64,000 bases of DNA from Variovorax sp. RA8. Its GTDB lineage: Bacteria > Pseudomonadota > Gammaproteobacteria > Burkholderiales > Burkholderiaceae_C. Positions within the stretch are counted from its first letter, which is position 1; every line of letters begins with the position of its first letter. The position numbers and the translations under genes were made by a program. A model generated the notes under the pieces. The model did not search any database. It was not told where the DNA came from and saw only the letters and a list, made by a program, of their open reading frames with translations. Positions 9,736-17,965 of the stretch are shown here, one piece after another. Where the stretch lies: NCBI RefSeq assembly GCF_901827175.1, contig NZ_LR594662.1, positions 5,890,001 through 5,954,000 on the forward strand, read 5' to 3'.

Positions 9736-10569
9736 TCATGAGGAGGGATGTGCCGGCGCCTCGGCCGCCACGACGACGAACTCCCCCGGGATGCGATAGC
9801 CGCTGCCCTCCCGCCACGGCTCGATGGCCGCCAGATACCGCTCCTGCACCCGCAGGCGCGTCTCGCTGCCGAAGCGCGACCAGGCCAGCGCGACCGGACC
9901 GCCCACGAAGGCCGCGCCGCAAGCCTCCTTGCCATCGGCGTACTGCAAGGTGCTCGCCAAGCGCTGCTGCACGATGCGCTCGAAGCCGGCTTCGGCGCAC
10001 AGGCGGGCCAGCGCGTCCTGCTGCCCGAGGCGGAAGAACAACGGGCAGACCTCGCTGCGCACCTCGTCGTCGACGATGGGAAACACGGCCGACCAGCCAC
10101 AGCGCGCCCGTTCACCCCATACGGCCAGCGCCGCGCGGCCGCCGGGGCGCAGCACGCGCCGCATCTCGCGCAGGGCCTGCGCGGGCTCGGGCACGTACAT
10201 GAGGCCGAGCGCGCACAGCGCGAGGTCGAAACCGCCATCGGGCAGCGCCAGTTGCTCCGCATCCATGCGCGCGAAGGCGAGCTGGCCCAGGCCTCGCTGC
10301 GCGGCACGCTCCCGGGCCGCATCGACCATGTGATCCGACAGGTCGGTGCCGAGAACCCGGCCCCGCGGACCGACGGCCTCCGCCGCAGCCAGCGCGACCA
10401 GGCCGGTGCCGCAGGCCACGTCGAGCACCTGCTCCCCCGGCCGCGGCGCGGCGAGCGCCATCAGGGCCTGGTGCGCCGGCGCCAGCTGCGCCTGCCAGAG
10501 CGATTCGTACTCCGCGGCTGCCAGGTCCCAACCGTAGCGCTGGATCCGTCGCTGCAGCCGCGGTTCCAT
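9736..10569 (-). CDS. Class I SAM-dependent methyltransferase (second of three)
   Basis: This 277-residue protein has EQVLDVACGTGLVALAAAEA as motif I, RVLGTDLSDHMVDAAR as the acidic strand and GFDLALCALGLMYVPEP with LRPGGRAALAVWG as later motifs. It is a UbiE/COQ5-like methyltransferase whose small-molecule acceptor is unknown. It lies 11 bp after the third methyltransferase gene, so these two probably share a transcript; 70 bp separate it from the first. Identity to its neighbours is limited to the fold motifs, so this is not a recent duplication. Confidence 0.85.
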   Translation of the reverse strand: MEPRLQRRIQRYGWDLAAAEYESLWQAQLAPAHQALMALAAPRPGEQVLDVACGTGLVALAAAEAVGPRGRVLGTDLSDHMVDAARERAAQRGLGQLAFARMDAEQLALPDGGFDLALCALGLMYVPEPAQALREMRRVLRPGGRAALAVWGERARCGWSAVFPIVDDEVRSEVCPLFFRLGQQDALARLCAEAGFERIVQQRLASTLQYADGKEACGAAFVGGPVALAWSRFGSETRLRVQERYLAAIEPWREGSGYRIPGEFVVVAAEAPAHPSS

Positions 10570-10580
10570 GGCTCGAACCC

Positions 10581-11393
10581 TCAACGGCGCGTGATGACGA
10601 TCTCGAGGTACTCGCCGGGCACCACCAGCGAGTCCGGCCCGGCGCGGTTCAGGCGATTCAGCAGCTCGCCCAGGTCCTGCTCCAGTGCCGCCGCCTTGTC
10701 GGGCGGCAGGGCGGCGAACGCCTTGAGCACCGGTCCGTACCAGGTGCGGAACACCTCGATGAAATGCGCGGCCGAGCGGTAGCGGAAGTTGAACAGGCGC
10801 GGCGTCGCCTGGATCGAGGCCGCCTGCTCGCCGAACAGCGAACGCAGGTGCGCTTCCGTGCCCCACAGGGCGGGCGGCTGCACACCCGCCGGCGGCGGCA
10901 GGTGGCGGCCCAGTGTCTTGAACAACTGGCCGATGAAGCCCTCGGGCGTCCAGTTGGCCATCCCGATGCGCCCGCCCGGGCGGCACACGCGCAGCATCTC
11001 GGCAGCGGACTTGGCATGGTCGGGGGCGAACATCACGCCGAAGGTGGAGAGCACGGCGTCGAAGCTCGCGTCTTCAAAAGGCAGGGCCTCCACGTCGGCG
11101 ACCTGGAACTTCACCTCCAGGCGCTCGGCCTTGGCGCGCTCCGCGCCGCGGTCGAGCAGCGAAGCTACGTAGTCGGTGGAGGTGACCCTGCAACCGCGGC
11201 GCGCCGCCGCGAGCGTGGCGTTGCCGTTGCCGGCCGCGACGTCGAGCACCGCTTCGTCGCAGCGCAGGTCGCAGGCCTCGGCCAGCTGCTCGCCGACGAT
11301 CTGCAGGGTGGTGCCGATGATGGCGTAGTCGCCGCTGGACCAGGCGGCGTGCTGGCGGGTCTTGACGGCATTGAGGTCGACGGGTGCGTTCAT
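10581..11393 (-). CDS. Class I SAM-dependent methyltransferase (third of three, transcribed first)
   Basis: This 270-residue protein begins PVDLNAVKTRQHAAWSSGDY and carries EAVLDVAAGNGNATLAAARR, with AAGNGN instead of the usual GCGTG, then VTSTDYVASLLDRG and FDAVLSTFGVMFAPDH. That set marks a Methyltransf_11/25 subgroup frequent in actinobacteria and betaproteobacteria, with unknown acceptor. The ATG at 11393 is the first gene of the minus-strand run, facing away from the osmC-like gene across 307 bp. Confidence 0.85.
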   Translation of the reverse strand: MNAPVDLNAVKTRQHAAWSSGDYAIIGTTLQIVGEQLAEACDLRCDEAVLDVAAGNGNATLAAARRGCRVTSTDYVASLLDRGAERAKAERLEVKFQVADVEALPFEDASFDAVLSTFGVMFAPDHAKSAAEMLRVCRPGGRIGMANWTPEGFIGQLFKTLGRHLPPPAGVQPPALWGTEAHLRSLFGEQAASIQATPRLFNFRYRSAAHFIEVFRTWYGPVLKAFAALPPDKAAALEQDLGELLNRLNRAGPDSLVVPGEYLEIVITRR

Positions 11394-11700
11394 GCGATGG
11401 GCTCCTTGGGCTGGGCCGGAGATCCGGCGCGGGTCTATGGTCTGGGGAAGGACGGCGGCCGCCATGCGGTGCCGGCCTGCCGCTACTGGACCACCGCAGC
11501 GGCCGCGGCGTCCTGCCCGCGCGTCGCCCGTGTTTGCCCGATCGTCCTCCGCCGGCTGCGGCCGGCCGCCAAGCTGGCGCAGCGTCCGGGATTGCTGACC
11601 GGGCGTCCGCGCGACGGCATCGGCTGTTCGGCCTAGTTGGCCTGCGGAGGCGACGCACCCACAATTTCGCATCGTCCTCGGCCGACCGGAGAGCATCGAC
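11394..11700. other. Divergent intergenic region between methyltransferase and osmC-like genes
   Basis: This 307-bp gap must hold the promoters of both divergent units. It stays GC-rich, and I see no clear sigma-70 boxes, dyad or small gene in it. Open frames crossing it have no family-like sequence and no ribosome site. Confidence 0.4.
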
Positions 11701-12228
11701 ATGAGCATGCATGACATCGCTGCGGCCTTGCAGCGCGTGGAGGCGGCGCTGGAGCGCCGCCCGGACATGGGCCTTCACGACGACGCGCCGGCCACCGCTC
11801 GCTGGCAAGGCGGCACGCGCGTCGAATCCAGCCATGCCAACGGCACGGCCATGGTGACCGACATGCCGTGCGAGCTCGGCGGCAGCGGCGACCGCGTCAC
11901 GCCCGGCTGGCTGTTCCGCGCCGGCATCGCGTCGTGCGCAGCCACTTCCATTGCCATGTCCGCCGCGGCTGAAGGCATCGCGCTGGGCGCGCTCGAGGTG
12001 CGGGTGGGCAGCCGCTCCGACACCCGCGGGCTGTTGGGCCTCGCAGACAGCGACGGCCAGGAGGTCGACGCCGGGCCGCGCGACATGCAGCTGCAGGTGC
12101 GCATCGCAGCCGAGGGGGTTTCGCCCGAGCGCCTGCGCACGCTGGTCGAGGCCGGCGTGCGGCGTTCGCCCATTCCCAGCGCGACGCGCAACGCGACGCC
12201 GCTGGCGCTGCAGATCGAGGTGGAATGA
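11701..12228 (+). CDS. OsmC-family protein
   Basis: This 175-residue protein has the OsmC core CELGGSGDRVTPGWLFRAG followed by IASCAATSIAMSAAAEGI, which provides one catalytic Cys. In peroxidase members (OsmC/Ohr) a second Cys sits in the later helix before a Pro; here that position reads VRRSPIPSA, with Ser in place of Cys. A normal peroxide-reducing disulfide cycle is therefore doubtful, and it may be one of the OsmC paralogues of unknown role. The stop overlaps the start of the AraC-type gene (ATGA at 12225-12228), so they are co-translated. Confidence 0.85.
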   Translation: MSMHDIAAALQRVEAALERRPDMGLHDDAPATARWQGGTRVESSHANGTAMVTDMPCELGGSGDRVTPGWLFRAGIASCAATSIAMSAAAEGIALGALEVRVGSRSDTRGLLGLADSDGQEVDAGPRDMQLQVRIAAEGVSPERLRTLVEAGVRRSPIPSATRNATPLALQIEVE

Positions 12229-13211
12229 CCATGGACGCGCTGTCGGAAGTCCTCCGTGTCGTGCGCCTGGTGGGCGCGATCTTCATCCACGGCCGCTTCA
12301 CCGCGCCCTGGTGCTACCAGTCGCCGAGCGCGGACGCGGCCGCGCCCTTCCTGGAGCCGGGTGCGGAGCGGGTGGTCATCTTCCACCTGATCACCGAAGG
12401 CGAATGCTTCGTCGAGCTGGCCGGAGAGCCGCCGGTGCGCCTGGTCGCGGGCGACGCGGTCGTGTTCCCGCAGGGGGACGCGCACCGCATGACTTCCGAA
12501 CCCGGCGTGCCTCCGGCGACCGGCGCGCGCCTCGACGAAGTGCTGTCGCGCCGCCCGCGCATGCTGGCCTACGGCGGCGGCGGCGCGACCACCCGCCTGA
12601 TCTGCGGCTACCTTGCGTGCGATGCGCGGCTGGCGCGCATGCTGCTCGCGGGCCTGCCCCGGCTCCTGCGCGTGAACGTGCGCGGCTCGAACGCCGGCAT
12701 CTGGCTCGAAAGCTCGGTGCGCTATGCGCTGGCCGAGGCGCGCTCGCCGCGCCCCGGCGGCGCCGGCGTGCTGGCGAAGCTGGCCGAGCTGCTGTTCATC
12801 GAGGTGCTGCGGCTGTACATGAACGGGCAGGGCGAGGGCCGCACCGGCTGGCTGGCGGGCATGGGCGATCGCATCGTGGGCAGCGCGCTCACCGCGCTGC
12901 ACGCCCGCCCGGCCCAGGCCTGGACCCTGGAGGAGCTGGCGCGCACGGCCGGCACCTCGCGCTCGGTGCTGGCCGAGCGCTTCCAGCAGCTGGTGGGCAC
13001 CGCGCCCATGCAGTACCTGACCCAGTGGCGCATGCTGCTAGCCGCCAACCTGCTGTGCCGCAGCAACGCGCCGCTGGCCCGGATCGCGGAGGACGTGGGC
13101 TACCAGACCGACACGGCATTCAGCCGCGCCTTCCGCCGTGAGTACGGCTGCCCGCCGGCGGCCTGGCGGCGCAACCGGGCGGCCGGTGCGGCCGTTGCGG
13201 CCGTTCACTGA
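12225..13211 (+). CDS. AraC-family transcriptional regulator with cupin sensor domain
   Basis: This 328-residue regulator has an N-terminal cupin_6-type sensor (FHLITEGECFVELAG, GDAVVFPQGDAHRM). Its C-terminal double helix-turn-helix runs from WTLEELARTAGTSRSVLAE through GTAPMQYLTQWRMLLA to IAEDVGYQTDTAFSRAFRRE and the PPAAWRR end. Such regulators usually control a neighbouring oxidoreductase or OsmC-like gene. It is coupled to the osmC-like gene and converges on the flavin monooxygenase gene with a 7-bp overlap. An alternative ATG lies at 12231. Confidence 0.9.
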   Translation: MTMDALSEVLRVVRLVGAIFIHGRFTAPWCYQSPSADAAAPFLEPGAERVVIFHLITEGECFVELAGEPPVRLVAGDAVVFPQGDAHRMTSEPGVPPATGARLDEVLSRRPRMLAYGGGGATTRLICGYLACDARLARMLLAGLPRLLRVNVRGSNAGIWLESSVRYALAEARSPRPGGAGVLAKLAELLFIEVLRLYMNGQGEGRTGWLAGMGDRIVGSALTALHARPAQAWTLEELARTAGTSRSVLAERFQQLVGTAPMQYLTQWRMLLAANLLCRSNAPLARIAEDVGYQTDTAFSRAFRREYGCPPAAWRRNRAAGAAVAAVH

Positions 13212-14866
13212 GGCGGCAGCACTCCCCGCAGCTGAGCCACCAGCGCCACCGGATCGGCCGGGATGCGATCGCCGCGCCAGGCCACGTGCTGGTCGGCCCG
13301 GCACAGCACCAATCGGTGGCGGTAGGCCCGCGGAATTTCCTTCGCCTCGACGTCGAGCACCGAGAGCGGCACTCGCGCTGCACGCGCCGCTTCCTCCAGC
13401 GCCTGGATGTCCACGCGGCGGTCGAAGCGCAGCAACGTGTAGCCGGAGCCGAAGGCGTCGTACAGCGAACGCCCGTCGGCCAGCCACAGGTGCGGCGCGC
13501 GGCAACCGGGCACCGTCGAAGGCGCGAAGTCGCCCATGCTGTACGGGGGTGGCGCCTCGCCGTCCGCCACGATGATGGGCGAACCGGTGTAGAAGTAGCC
13601 GAAGTTGAGGCCGGCGCAGCAGAACTGCTGCACGTTCAGCTCGTACGCCTCGCGCCCGATCTCGGCACGCAACGCATCGCCTTCGTGGCCCGGTGCCTCG
13701 ATGCCGGGAGGGACGGCGCGCCGCGCGCGAATCATCTTCTGCGCGTGGTCCATCGCGAACTGCGAGACCTGCTCCGTGATCGGCTGGCGCTCGGCCTGGT
13801 AGGCGTCGAGGATGCGCTCATCGGCCCAGCCTTGCACGCAGGCCGCGAGCAGCCACGAGAGATTGATCGCATCGGCGATGCCTGCGTTCATGCCGTAGCC
13901 CGCATACGGCACCCACAGGTGTGCCGCGTCGCCGGCGATGAACACGCGGCGATCGCGGAAGCGGTCGGCCACCAGGCGGCGGCCGACCCAGTCCTCCTTG
14001 CTGATCACCTCGTAGTGGAAGTCCTCGCCCACGCCGAGGATCTCGCGAATGGAGCGGTCGCGGTCCACCGAATCGAACTCGGGCTCGTCGGCATTCAGGT
14101 GGTTGTGCACCAGCCAGGTCTCGCGCCCGTCGATCGCGAACATCGTGCCGCAGCGCCGCGGGTTCACCGAGTAGTAGGACCAGGCCGGCTTGCCCGGGAT
14201 CATCGCGCGCAGCTGCGGCGCGCGGATGTAGGTGGACTGCACGCGCTGGATCACGGGCGTACCTTCGAGCTTCGCGCCGATGCCCTTGCGCACGCCCGAG
14301 CTGCCGCCGTCGCAGCCCACCAGGTAGCGGCAGCGGATGCGGCGCGTGTCGCCGCTGTCGAGGTCGGTGGCGGCGGCGGTGACGCCCTCCGCGTCCTGTT
14401 CGAAGTCGGTGAGCTGCGTGCGGTTGAGCAGCCTCACGTTCGGCAGCGCGGCCGCGTGCTCGAGCAGGATCGGCTCGAGGAACAGCTGGTTGATGCGGTG
14501 CGGCGGCTCGGGCGTCGGCCACCAGGCGTCCGGGCCCTCGGTCTCGGTGTAGCGGTCCCGCCGGCAGGGGATGGGGATCCGCGTGAGCTCGATGCCCGTC
14601 ACGCTGGTACGGAACACCACGTCGTTCGGGTAGTCGGCCGGCAGACCTGCGTCGCGAAGCTTGCGCGCCACGCCGAGGCGGCGGAACTGCTCCATGGTGC
14701 GCGCCGCCACGTGGTTGCACTTGACGTTGGGCGGCTCGGCGTAGCGCCGCGTCTCGACCACGAGCACCTTCACGCCGCGCGAGGCCAGGTCCATGGCGAG
14801 CGTCAGGCCCACCGGGCCGGCGCCGACGACGAGCACGTCGGCGTTCACTTCTTCCTCTTCATGCAT
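13205..14866 (-). CDS. FAD-dependent aromatic-type monooxygenase (PheA/TfdB family)
   Basis: This 553-residue flavoprotein has the dinucleotide fold DVLVVGAGPVGLTLAMDLA at residues 9-27, the DG motif in LVGCDGGSSGVRKGIG and the FAD-contacting GD motif in RVFIAGDAAHLWVPYAGYG, with a thioredoxin-like C-terminal region. These are the three signatures of class A hydroxylases such as phenol or dichlorophenol hydroxylase, which use NAD(P)H and O2 to hydroxylate aromatic rings. It is 9 bp downstream of a Bug receptor gene and divergent from a LysR regulator, so I infer an inducible uptake and oxidation unit for an aromatic acid. The actual substrate is not readable. Confidence 0.88.
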   Translation of the reverse strand: MHEEEEVNADVLVVGAGPVGLTLAMDLASRGVKVLVVETRRYAEPPNVKCNHVAARTMEQFRRLGVARKLRDAGLPADYPNDVVFRTSVTGIELTRIPIPCRRDRYTETEGPDAWWPTPEPPHRINQLFLEPILLEHAAALPNVRLLNRTQLTDFEQDAEGVTAAATDLDSGDTRRIRCRYLVGCDGGSSGVRKGIGAKLEGTPVIQRVQSTYIRAPQLRAMIPGKPAWSYYSVNPRRCGTMFAIDGRETWLVHNHLNADEPEFDSVDRDRSIREILGVGEDFHYEVISKEDWVGRRLVADRFRDRRVFIAGDAAHLWVPYAGYGMNAGIADAINLSWLLAACVQGWADERILDAYQAERQPITEQVSQFAMDHAQKMIRARRAVPPGIEAPGHEGDALRAEIGREAYELNVQQFCCAGLNFGYFYTGSPIIVADGEAPPPYSMGDFAPSTVPGCRAPHLWLADGRSLYDAFGSGYTLLRFDRRVDIQALEEAARAARVPLSVLDVEAKEIPRAYRHRLVLCRADQHVAWRGDRIPADPVALVAQLRGVLPPQ

Positions 14867-14875
14867 GTCGTGCGT

Positions 14876-15859
14876 TCAGTCCAGCTTGATGTTCGCGGTC
14901 TTGATGACGTTGGCCCATTTCTTCGTCTCTGCGCGGATGTAGTCCTCGAAGGCCTTGGCCGTGCCGGGCGCGGGCTCCACGCCCAGGTTGCGCATCGCGG
15001 CCTGGATCTGTTCGTCTTTCAGGGCCGCGTTGATGTCCGCATTCAGGCGCGCGACGACGGGCGCCGGCGTGTCTGCTGGCGCCACCACGCCGAACCAGCC
15101 CGTGGAGTCGTAGCCCGGCAGGCCGGCCTCCGCCACCGTCGGGACGTCCGGCAGCAGGGGCAGGCGCTGCGGGCTGGTGACCGCAAAGGCGAGCAGCTTG
15201 CCGGCCTTGATTTGCTGCAACGCCGAGGGCAGGTCCACCACCGCCAGCGGAATCTGGCCCGCCATCGCGTCGACGGCCGCCGGCCCCGAGCCCCGGTAGG
15301 GCACCTCGACCAGTTTCACATCCGCCATCTGCGCGAAGAGCGCTGCCGACAGGTGCATGGCCGTGCCGTTGCCGCCGTGGCCGATCGAGAGCTTGCCCGG
15401 TTGCGCGCGTGCCAGCGCGAGCAGCTCGGCCTGCGTCTTCACGCCGATGGAGGGGTGGCCCACGATGACGAAGGGGATGGCCGCCAGCAGGCCCACCGGC
15501 TTGAAGTCCTTCTGCGCATCGAAGGGCATCTGTGCATAGAGGCTGCTGTTGGCCGAGAGCGCGCCCGCTGCGCCGACGCCCAGCGTGTAGCCGTCGCCCG
15601 GCGACTTCGCGACGGCCGTCAATCCGACGTTGCCGCCGGCGCCAGGTCGGTTGTCCACCACGACCGGCTGGCCCAGCCTGTCGTTGAGCTTCGGCACCAG
15701 CATGCGCACCACCGCATCGGCGCTGCCGCCCGGCGGGAAGGTGACGATCATGCGGATGGGCTTCTGGGGGAAATCCGCTGGCGCCTGGGCGCGCGCGGGC
15801 CCGGCGAGCAGCGCGGCAGTCCCGGCCAGCAGGACCAGGGCACGGGCAAGTGTCTTCAT
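14876..15859 (-). CDS. Bug/TctC-family tripartite tricarboxylate-type periplasmic receptor
   Basis: This 327-residue protein starts with a signal peptide ending ...LLAGPARAQ. It then has PIRMIVTFPPGGSADAVVR and QPVVVDNRPGAGGNVG, the two ligand-loop signatures of the Bug family, plus LPDVPTVAEAGLPGYD. Bug proteins bind carboxylates or aromatic acids in the periplasm and are far more numerous than their TctAB partners in Burkholderiales. No TctA/TctB is nearby. I chose the ATG at 15859, which precedes a normal Lys-containing signal peptide, rather than one at 15907. Confidence 0.92.
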   Translation of the reverse strand: MKTLARALVLLAGTAALLAGPARAQAPADFPQKPIRMIVTFPPGGSADAVVRMLVPKLNDRLGQPVVVDNRPGAGGNVGLTAVAKSPGDGYTLGVGAAGALSANSSLYAQMPFDAQKDFKPVGLLAAIPFVIVGHPSIGVKTQAELLALARAQPGKLSIGHGGNGTAMHLSAALFAQMADVKLVEVPYRGSGPAAVDAMAGQIPLAVVDLPSALQQIKAGKLLAFAVTSPQRLPLLPDVPTVAEAGLPGYDSTGWFGVVAPADTPAPVVARLNADINAALKDEQIQAAMRNLGVEPAPGTAKAFEDYIRAETKKWANVIKTANIKLD

Positions 15860-15952
15860 CGATGTTCCTCGTGATGTCTCCGGAAATGGATTGGACGGCA
15901 TCGCCATTCATTCGTAAATCAATAAATTGCGAACGAAATATGATTTGAGCTG
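15860..15952. promoter_or_regulatory. AT-rich divergent promoter/operator between Bug and LysR genes
   Basis: This 93-bp gap contains an AT-rich island (about 15908-15946) in otherwise GC-rich DNA. Within it TTCG at 15911-15914 and CGAA at 15930-15933 form an interrupted dyad. ATTCGT (15910-15915) and ACGAAAT (15933-15939) extend the symmetry imperfectly. LysR regulators bind such T-N11-A-type dyads between divergent genes, so this is the likely operator. Confidence 0.6.
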
Positions 15953-16867
15953 ATGAATCCCGTCCCCAAGTTCAGCCCCACCATTCGCCAGCTGCGCGCA
16001 TTCCTCGCGGTGCACCAGTTGCGCAAGCTCAGCGCGGCGGCCGAGAAGCTGTACGTCACGCAGTCGGCGGTCAGCATGCTGATCCGCCAGCTCGAGGAAG
16101 GGCTGGGCACGCGGCTCTTCGACCGCACCACGCGCTCGCTGCAGCCCACCGCCGCAGCCAACGAAATGCTGCCCGCGGCCGAGCGCATCCTGCGTGATGT
16201 GGATTCGCTCTCGGACGACTTCCGCGAGCTCGCGCAGCTGCAGCGCGGCCGTGTCTGCCTGGCGATCACGCCCACGCTCGCCTCCTTCCTGCTGCCGTCG
16301 GCGATCCGCGGCTTCGGCCAGGCGCATCCGGGCGTGCGGGTGGTGGTGGACGACTGCGCGCCCGACCAGTTCGTTTCGCGCATCATCGGCGAGCACGTGG
16401 ACTTCGGCATCGGCACGCCCGAACGGCCGGGCGCCGAGGTCGAGACCGAGACGCTGATGCGCGACCACCTGAGCCTGGTCTGCGCACGCGGCCACGCGCT
16501 GGCAGCAAGCGCCAGGCCGGTGCGCTGGGCCGACCTGGCAGGCCATCCGGTCATCACGGTGCGCCCGGGCTACGGCATCCGGCCCTTGATCGACGGCACG
16601 GCGGCGCAGGCGGGAGTCGCGCTCGACGTGGTCAACGAGGTCTCCTTCCTGTCGACTGCGCTGTGGATGACGGCCAGCGGCATGGGGCCGTCGATCATGC
16701 CCTCGGCCTTTGCCAGGGCCGCAGGCGATGAGACGCTGGTGGTGCGCAGCCTGACGGCGCCCCGCGTGTCGCGCGACGTCTTCGTGGTGACGAAGCGGGG
16801 CCGCTCGCTGTCGGCGGCAAGCCGCAGCTTCATCGAGACGCTGCGGCAGGCGTTGAACGAAGGTTGA
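15953..16867 (+). CDS. LysR-family transcriptional regulator
   Basis: This 304-residue regulator begins with a winged HTH: TIRQLRAFLAVHQLRKLSAA, then KLYVTQSAVSMLIRQLEEGL and TRLFDRTTRSLQPT. A type-2 periplasmic-binding-protein-like effector domain starts around residue 90. It is divergent from the Bug receptor and flavin monooxygenase genes and probably controls them in response to the pathway substrate or an intermediate. No strong ribosome site precedes the ATG. Confidence 0.92.
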   Translation: MNPVPKFSPTIRQLRAFLAVHQLRKLSAAAEKLYVTQSAVSMLIRQLEEGLGTRLFDRTTRSLQPTAAANEMLPAAERILRDVDSLSDDFRELAQLQRGRVCLAITPTLASFLLPSAIRGFGQAHPGVRVVVDDCAPDQFVSRIIGEHVDFGIGTPERPGAEVETETLMRDHLSLVCARGHALAASARPVRWADLAGHPVITVRPGYGIRPLIDGTAAQAGVALDVVNEVSFLSTALWMTASGMGPSIMPSAFARAAGDETLVVRSLTAPRVSRDVFVVTKRGRSLSAASRSFIETLRQALNEG

Positions 16868-16903
16868 AAGGCAGCAGGCGCGGGAGGCCGGGAGGTGCCG
16901 TCG

Positions 16904-17191
16904 TCACAGCGCCGGGACGACCGGCTGGAAATGCTGCTGGATGCGCTGCGCCACCCGCTTGGGATGGCGGCGCAGCGCGTCGACGGGATAGGAGCCGACG
17001 AACAGGCCGTCCATGTTGAGCTCGACGCTCGGGAAAAAGGAACCCAGCGAAGCGCCGGCGTCGTACAGGCAGAACGCCAGCGAGTCGAATGTGCCGCTGT
17101 CCCCCGCCGGCCCCGCGCCGGCGACGAAGGCGCTGATGCGATAGGTGAAGGCGTGCGTTCCCACGCGTTGGATTTCGACCAGGGGCTTCAT
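16904..17191 (-). CDS. Small protein of unknown family; paralogue at 51553-51843
   Basis: This 95-residue protein starts MKPLVEIQRVGTHAFTYRIS and has no signal peptide or membrane segment. I do not recognise a named family. It aligns over nearly its full length with the product of 51553-51843: M(K/Q)P.VEI...G at the start, S(L/V)A.CL.DA..(S/A)LG in the middle, then V..D...(V/I)G(S/N)YPV. The shared pattern suggests a real folded domain of about 90 residues. The ATG at 17191 faces away from the response regulator gene. Confidence 0.65.
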   Translation of the reverse strand: MKPLVEIQRVGTHAFTYRISAFVAGAGPAGDSGTFDSLAFCLYDAGASLGSFFPSVELNMDGLFVGSYPVDALRRHPKRVAQRIQQHFQPVVPAL

Positions 17192-17270
17192 TCGGCTGCG
17201 GACAAAGGTGACGGGAGCGTGAATTTGTTGGGGAGCTCGATGGTCGCCGCCGCGCCGGTTTGCGTAAATA

Positions 17271-17282
17271 GTCCAATTGGAC
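17271..17282. promoter_or_regulatory. Perfect 12-bp palindrome upstream of the response regulator
   Basis: GTCCAATTGGAC at 17271-17282 is a perfect inverted repeat. It lies in the 120-bp gap between the divergent small gene (start 17191) and the response regulator, just after an AT-rich GCGTAAATA run. Its place suggests an operator, perhaps for autoregulation. This is inference from symmetry alone. Confidence 0.4.
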
Positions 17283-17311
17283 CGGCCGCGCAGCGGGGAG
17301 ACTTGGGCAGA

Positions 17312-17965
17312 ATGGCCGGCCCCCTCCCGCTCTTGTTCCCGCCCTCCTTCATGCTGCCGCCCCGCATTCTTCTCGTCGACGACCACGCGTTGTTCCGCAA
17401 CGGGCTGCGCATGGTCCTGACTGCCGGAATCGCTGACCTGGAGGTGGCGGAGGCCGCATCGCTCGAGGAGGCCCTGCGCACGTCCATGCCGGAGCCGGCG
17501 CTGGTGCTGCTGGACATCCAGCTGCACGGCCTCAACGGGCTGGAAGGCATCGCGCTGGTCCGGCGCAAGTGGCCGCAGGTGCTGGTGGTGATCCTGTCCT
17601 CGGAGGTCTCGCCGCAGAAGGTCAGGCTCGCGATGGAGCGCGGCGCGGCTGCCTTCGTCTCCAAGGCCGAACCGGCCGACAAGATCCTGGCGGTGATCGG
17701 CCAGCTGCGCCAGGGCCTGGCGGTCGCGGCCGATGGCGTGCAGGCCGGCGAGGGCGGTGCGGACTCGCAGCCGTTGCTCACGCCGCGCCAGAGCGAGGTG
17801 CTCGACCTGATGTGCCAGGGCCTGTCGAACAAGCTGATAGGCCGGCGGCTCAACCTGTCCGAGAACACGGTGCGCGGCCATGTGCAGGCGGTGCTGGCGG
17901 CGCTGCAGGTCTCGAGCCGCTCCGAAGCCGGTTTCGCAGCGCGGCAGCGCGGCCTCGTAGCCTGA
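17312..17965 (+). CDS. NarL/FixJ-type response regulator
   Basis: This protein has a receiver domain (PRILLVDDHALFRNGLR, phosphoacceptor Asp in LVLLDIQLHG, Lys in AFVSKAEPAD) and a LuxR-type HTH (LTPRQSEVLDLMCQGLSNK, LNLSENTVRGHVQAVL). Phosphorylation by a kinase would switch DNA binding. I chose the ATG at 17312 because GGGGAG lies upstream; the ATG at 17351 is equally in frame and starts nearer the receiver core. The stop overlaps the start of the hybrid kinase gene, so both are made together as a two-component pair. Confidence 0.88.
   Translation: MAGPLPLLFPPSFMLPPRILLVDDHALFRNGLRMVLTAGIADLEVAEAASLEEALRTSMPEPALVLLDIQLHGLNGLEGIALVRRKWPQVLVVILSSEVSPQKVRLAMERGAAAFVSKAEPADKILAVIGQLRQGLAVAADGVQAGEGGADSQPLLTPRQSEVLDLMCQGLSNKLIGRRLNLSENTVRGHVQAVLAALQVSSRSEAGFAARQRGLVA

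Noticed and set aside
10581..11768. An N-terminal extension of the third methyltransferase to 11768
   Set aside because: The extra 125 residues are Arg/Ser-rich without similarity, and the conserved protein begins at the ATG at 11393.
13286..15874. An 862-codon plus-strand frame opposite the monooxygenase and Bug genes
   Set aside because: It spans two real genes on the other strand and their boundary; no protein signature.
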